DNA of 64,000 nt, from the NCBI RefSeq assembly GCF_014297365.1, contig NZ_JACOQD010000001.1, positions 1,364,001 through 1,428,000 of the forward strand. The letters run 5' to 3'. The first letter of the stretch is position 1; each line of letters begins with the position of its first letter. The notes beneath the pieces are model-generated. The model was not told the DNA's origin and made no database searches. It saw nothing but the letters and a program-made list of their open reading frames with translations. Origin of the DNA: Winogradskyella echinorum. Its GTDB lineage: Bacteria; Bacteroidota; Bacteroidia; Flavobacteriales; Flavobacteriaceae. Below are positions 61,420-64,000 of this stretch, piece after piece. The translations under genes were made by a program, and so were the position numbers.

Positions 61420-62691
61420 TTACGAAATAATATCAAAGCCTGTATAAGGGACTAAAACTTCTGGAATTTTGATGCCATCCTCTGTTTGGTAGTTTTCTAA
61501 TATACCTGCAAGTACTCTTGGTAATGCTAAAGAACTTCCGTTTAAAGTATGGCACAATTCATTTTTACCTTCACTATTTTTGAAACGCAATTTTAAGCGA
61601 TTAGCCTGAAAAGTTTCAAAATTAGACACAGAAGAGATTTCTAACCATCGGTCTTGTGCGGTTGAGAACACTTCAAAATCGTAGGTTAAGGCAGAAGTAA
61701 ATCCTAAATCTCCACCACAAAGTCTTAGTATTCTGTATGGTAATTTTAATTCTTTCAAAATCTCTTTTACATGCTCCACCATACCATCTAATGCTTTATA
61801 AGAATTATCAGGATGTTCAACACGTAAGATTTCAACTTTATCAAATTGATGCAAACGGTTAAGACCTCTAACATGGGCACCATAGCTTCCTGCTTCTCGT
61901 CTAAAGCAAGGTGTATATCCTGTAATGGCAGAAGGTAAATCGCTTTCGTTTAACAGTGAATCTCTAAAAATATTTGTAGCAGGAACTTCGGCTGTAGGGA
62001 TTAAATATAAGTTGTCTGCAGTAACATGATACATTTGCCCTTCTTTATCTGGAAGCTGACCTGTACCAAATCCTGATGCTTCATTTACCAAATGTGGTAC
62101 TTGGTACTCAGTATAACCTGCAGCAGTATTTTTATCTAAAAAATATGTAATTAGCGCACGTTGTAATCTGGCACCTTTACCTTTATATACAGGAAAACCA
62201 GCACCTGTAATTTTGTTACCTAATTCAAAATCTATGATATCGTATTTTTTGGCTAGCTCCCAATGAGGTAAGGCTCCTTGATGTAATGTTGGTATATCTC
62301 CTTCTCTAAACGTTTCTTCATTATCTTCATCAGTATTTCCGGCAGGTACTAAAGGGTTTGGTACATTAGGAATTCTATACAATAACTCATTTAGCCCATC
62401 TACCTTGTCATTAAGTTGTTGCTCTAAAGTTTTTGTAACTTCCTTGAGCTGGGTGGTTTTTTCTTTTAAAAGATTTGCTTTTTGTGCCTCACCAGATTTA
62501 AATAAGTTGCCAATTTCTTTAGATATAGCATTAGATTCTGCTTTAGTATTGTCTAAATTAGTTTGAATCGCTTTGCGATCTTCGTCTAATGCAATAACGT
62601 CATTAATAATTTTGGTAGCATCGATATTTCGCTTTGCTAAACGTGCAATGACATCTTCTTTATTCTCTTTAATAAAAGCAACTTGTAACAT
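61420..62691 (-). CDS. serS: Seryl-tRNA synthetase
   Basis: 423 residues from the ATG at 62691, giving MLQVAFIKENKEDVIARLAK, the usual start; the ATG 17 codons upstream (62742) overlaps the promoter box. The N-terminal coiled coil (about 25-110) binds tRNA-Ser. Class II motifs: TGYTPCFRREAGSYGAHVRG (motif 2) and LEISSVSNFETFQANRLKLR followed by LCHTLNGSSLALPRVL (motif 3). It charges tRNA-Ser and tRNA-Sec. It is co-directional with the TPR gene. Confidence 0.97.
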   Translation of the reverse strand: MLQVAFIKENKEDVIARLAKRNIDATKIINDVIALDEDRKAIQTNLDNTKAESNAISKEIGNLFKSGEAQKANLLKEKTTQLKEVTKTLEQQLNDKVDGLNELLYRIPNVPNPLVPAGNTDEDNEETFREGDIPTLHQGALPHWELAKKYDIIDFELGNKITGAGFPVYKGKGARLQRALITYFLDKNTAAGYTEYQVPHLVNEASGFGTGQLPDKEGQMYHVTADNLYLIPTAEVPATNIFRDSLLNESDLPSAITGYTPCFRREAGSYGAHVRGLNRLHQFDKVEILRVEHPDNSYKALDGMVEHVKEILKELKLPYRILRLCGGDLGFTSALTYDFEVFSTAQDRWLEISSVSNFETFQANRLKLRFKNSEGKNELCHTLNGSSLALPRVLAGILENYQTEDGIKIPEVLVPYTGFDIIS

Positions 62692-62739
62692 ATCTGTATT
62701 TTTAGATTTTACGCCTAAAAGCGTAAGAAAATCAAGCCA

Positions 62740-62747
62740 CAAAAGTA
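62740..62747 (-). promoter_or_regulatory. Putative -7 box (TACTTTTG) for serS
   Basis: On the minus strand TACTTTTG is an exact TAnnTTTG match, 48 bases before the ATG at 62691. It overlaps the rejected upstream start codon. Confidence 0.45.
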
Positions 62748-62781
62748 AAAAGAAAATAACCAGATAAAAATAAAAAGAAGT

Positions 62782-64000
62782 CTATTTTGAAGGTAATATC
62801 CAATCATGATGTTTAAAATGGTACCATTCCTCGTTTGCAATATCAACATTTGGGTTAATAAGCTGTTTTGCAGGTTTTCCATTTACACTCACAAAGGCAC
62901 TTACATAGACTCGTACAGAAATGCCTTTTTTTGCAAAATCTTGTTTTAAGTGCTGTGCAAATTGCCATATAGCATCTGGCTTAGTACTAGCTCCTCGTCG
63001 TTGTTTTTTAGTGAGATAGTCATTTATTTTTATTGGAATTTGCTTATTGGTAGCTTCATCAATTACCTTATACCTAGTGCTACCATTTTTAGCACGTAGC
63101 ATCATTCTCCAAGATAATCTGTGGCCTTCTTCTGTCCATAAAACATCATCTTTAAAAAAATGATGCCTTAAAGGCAATGCAACCTGAATTAGAAAATAAA
63201 TAGAAAACAATGAGATTAAAATAGGCTTATGGCTTGGTATAATAATAGCTTCATCATTATAATAGGGCTTTTGTTTCAAAAAAATATTTCTGATAACTTT
63301 TGGTTCAAAAAAGAATAAACTAAAAGCCAAAGCTAGATAAGGAAATATACCTATTTGAAACACTATTGAATTAAATAGATGGAAGAAAATAGAAATAAAA
63401 AAAGCGTACTTACGAGTTGGTTTAATTAGTAATAATGGAATTATTAACCCATCAAACAAAATGCCTCCATAAGCAATAAAATAATGAATAGTTGATTGTT
63501 GTAAAAGCTCACCAATAATTGGGTAATCGGCTTTGTTTCTCATTAAAAGCTTAACCACAGAAGCATCTAACCAATCTGGATATAACTTAGCGATTGAAGC
63601 ATAACTATAGAGAATAAATAATTGGATTACAAAAACCCACTTACACCAACTGGGCATTGATATTTTTTTTAAGGATGGATTAAGTTTAGCATCAATGGAT
63701 GCGTAACGATGTGCAGGAAGCAAAACCATTATAAAACTTAAAAGGCCTAATAAATAATAATGGTTATTATATGACGATTTTTGCATTAAATATGTTGCAG
63801 TCCACATAAGCGCAAACATTAGCATACTAAATCGGTATTTATAACCAACCATAATTAGCAAGCCAAAAATTGCCATAACGATATAATAAACGTACATCCA
63901 ATTGCCAGGAAGTGGTTGTAACCATTCAAACCCTATAAAAGAAAAGGTAAAATCAGGCTCTATTAATGTTCGTCTAATCCAACCTGTTAGTACAGCACCA
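62782..64000 (-). CDS. HTTM-domain membrane protein, N-terminal end cut by window edge
   Basis: The minus-strand frame is open from the right edge to 62782: upstream of the internal Met at 63897 it reads GWIRRTLIEPDFTFSFIGFE and LQPLPGNW, which is the conserved HTTM start region, so the true ATG lies outside the window. At least 400 codons are present. Several membrane helices (to about 63200) carry the HTTM pattern, and the soluble C-terminal part ends KHHDWILPSK. HTTM is related to vitamin K-dependent gamma-carboxylase. Function in Bacteroidota is unknown. Confidence 0.85.
   Translation of the reverse strand, partial: GAVLTGWIRRTLIEPDFTFSFIGFEWLQPLPGNWMYVYYIVMAIFGLLIMVGYKYRFSMLMFALMWTATYLMQKSSYNNHYYLLGLLSFIMVLLPAHRYASIDAKLNPSLKKISMPSWCKWVFVIQLFILYSYASIAKLYPDWLDASVVKLLMRNKADYPIIGELLQQSTIHYFIAYGGILFDGLIIPLLLIKPTRKYAFFISIFFHLFNSIVFQIGIFPYLALAFSLFFFEPKVIRNIFLKQKPYYNDEAIIIPSHKPILISLFSIYFLIQVALPLRHHFFKDDVLWTEEGHRLSWRMMLRAKNGSTRYKVIDEATNKQIPIKINDYLTKKQRRGASTKPDAIWQFAQHLKQDFAKKGISVRVYVSAFVSVNGKPAKQLINPNVDIANEEWYHFKHHDWILPSK

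Noticed and set aside
1..64000. tRNA, rRNA, CRISPR arrays, insertion sequences, prophage genes and known riboswitches
   Set aside because: Looked for conserved TPsiC-loop words, repeat-spacer patterns, transposase and integrase motifs; none was found by eye. A covariance-model search would be needed to exclude small RNAs.

Overview
The window is AT-rich, gene-dense DNA from a marine-type member of the Flavobacteriaceae (phylum Bacteroidota). The evidence is the DUF6090 gene array, the complete Bat (Bacteroides aerotolerance) operon, an OlsF-type aminolipid synthase, the L21-like HhH domain, DUF4286, DUF4199 and DUF2490 proteins, Bacteroidota -7 promoter boxes of the form TAnnTTTG, and near absence of Shine-Dalgarno sites. 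No rRNA, tRNA, CRISPR array, integrase or transposase was seen. The genes look chromosomal and mostly conserved, with two kinds of non-coding repeat scattered between them.

Layout. 1-3388 (minus): four paralogous DUF6090 membrane proteins plus a small TerB-like gene. 3481-6235: a lipoprotein isoaspartyl peptidase divergent from an ALDH7 dehydrogenase. 6247-9880: secreted, lipoprotein and outer-membrane proteins, ending with an OmpA protein and a membrane-anchored HhH protein. 9973-12545: a DUF1800/DUF1501 pair. 12763-15631 (minus): an AlbA_2 (Schlafen-type) protein, an SDR and an aldo/keto reductase. 16459-25723: the Bat operon (MoxR, DUF58, a BatD-like membrane protein, BatA, BatB, BatC, BatD, BatE), in which moxR carries a one-base frameshift. 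26151-31856: SulP transporter, universal stress protein, DUF2490, SulP transporter and beta-carbonic anhydrase, which reads as a bicarbonate uptake and hydration cluster.

31902-47595: mostly housekeeping genes (cvpA, pheS, RDD, gpsA, lysM, a TlpA-like thioredoxin, EamA transporter, mfd, terB-like, fbp, GNAT, aspartate kinase). 47633-50450: OlsF-like lipid synthase and a CarboxypepD_reg-like protein. 50501-51587 (minus): two proteins sharing LEA/apolipoprotein-like 11-residue repeats. 51654-58504 (minus): TauE/SafE, VOC, DUF1801, DUF4199, a membrane-bound LuxR-type regulator, a D-2-hydroxyacid dehydrogenase, a cupin, mgtE, rsmA and DUF4286. 58576-64000 (minus): a lipoprotein, a large TPR protein, a possible 22-residue membrane peptide, serS and a truncated HTTM-domain membrane protein.

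Most notable: (1) spacers in the Bat operon built on an exact 7-nt period and running into start codons; (2) a family of intergenic stem-loops with common flanks (GTCAT...ATCT) but interchangeable cores; (3) a GC-rich in-frame insertion in a cupin gene; (4) the single-A frameshift in moxR; (5) the two-SulP/carbonic anhydrase cluster with a perfect inverted repeat just before it; (6) a possible hydrophobic micropeptide whose start codon borders a hairpin.
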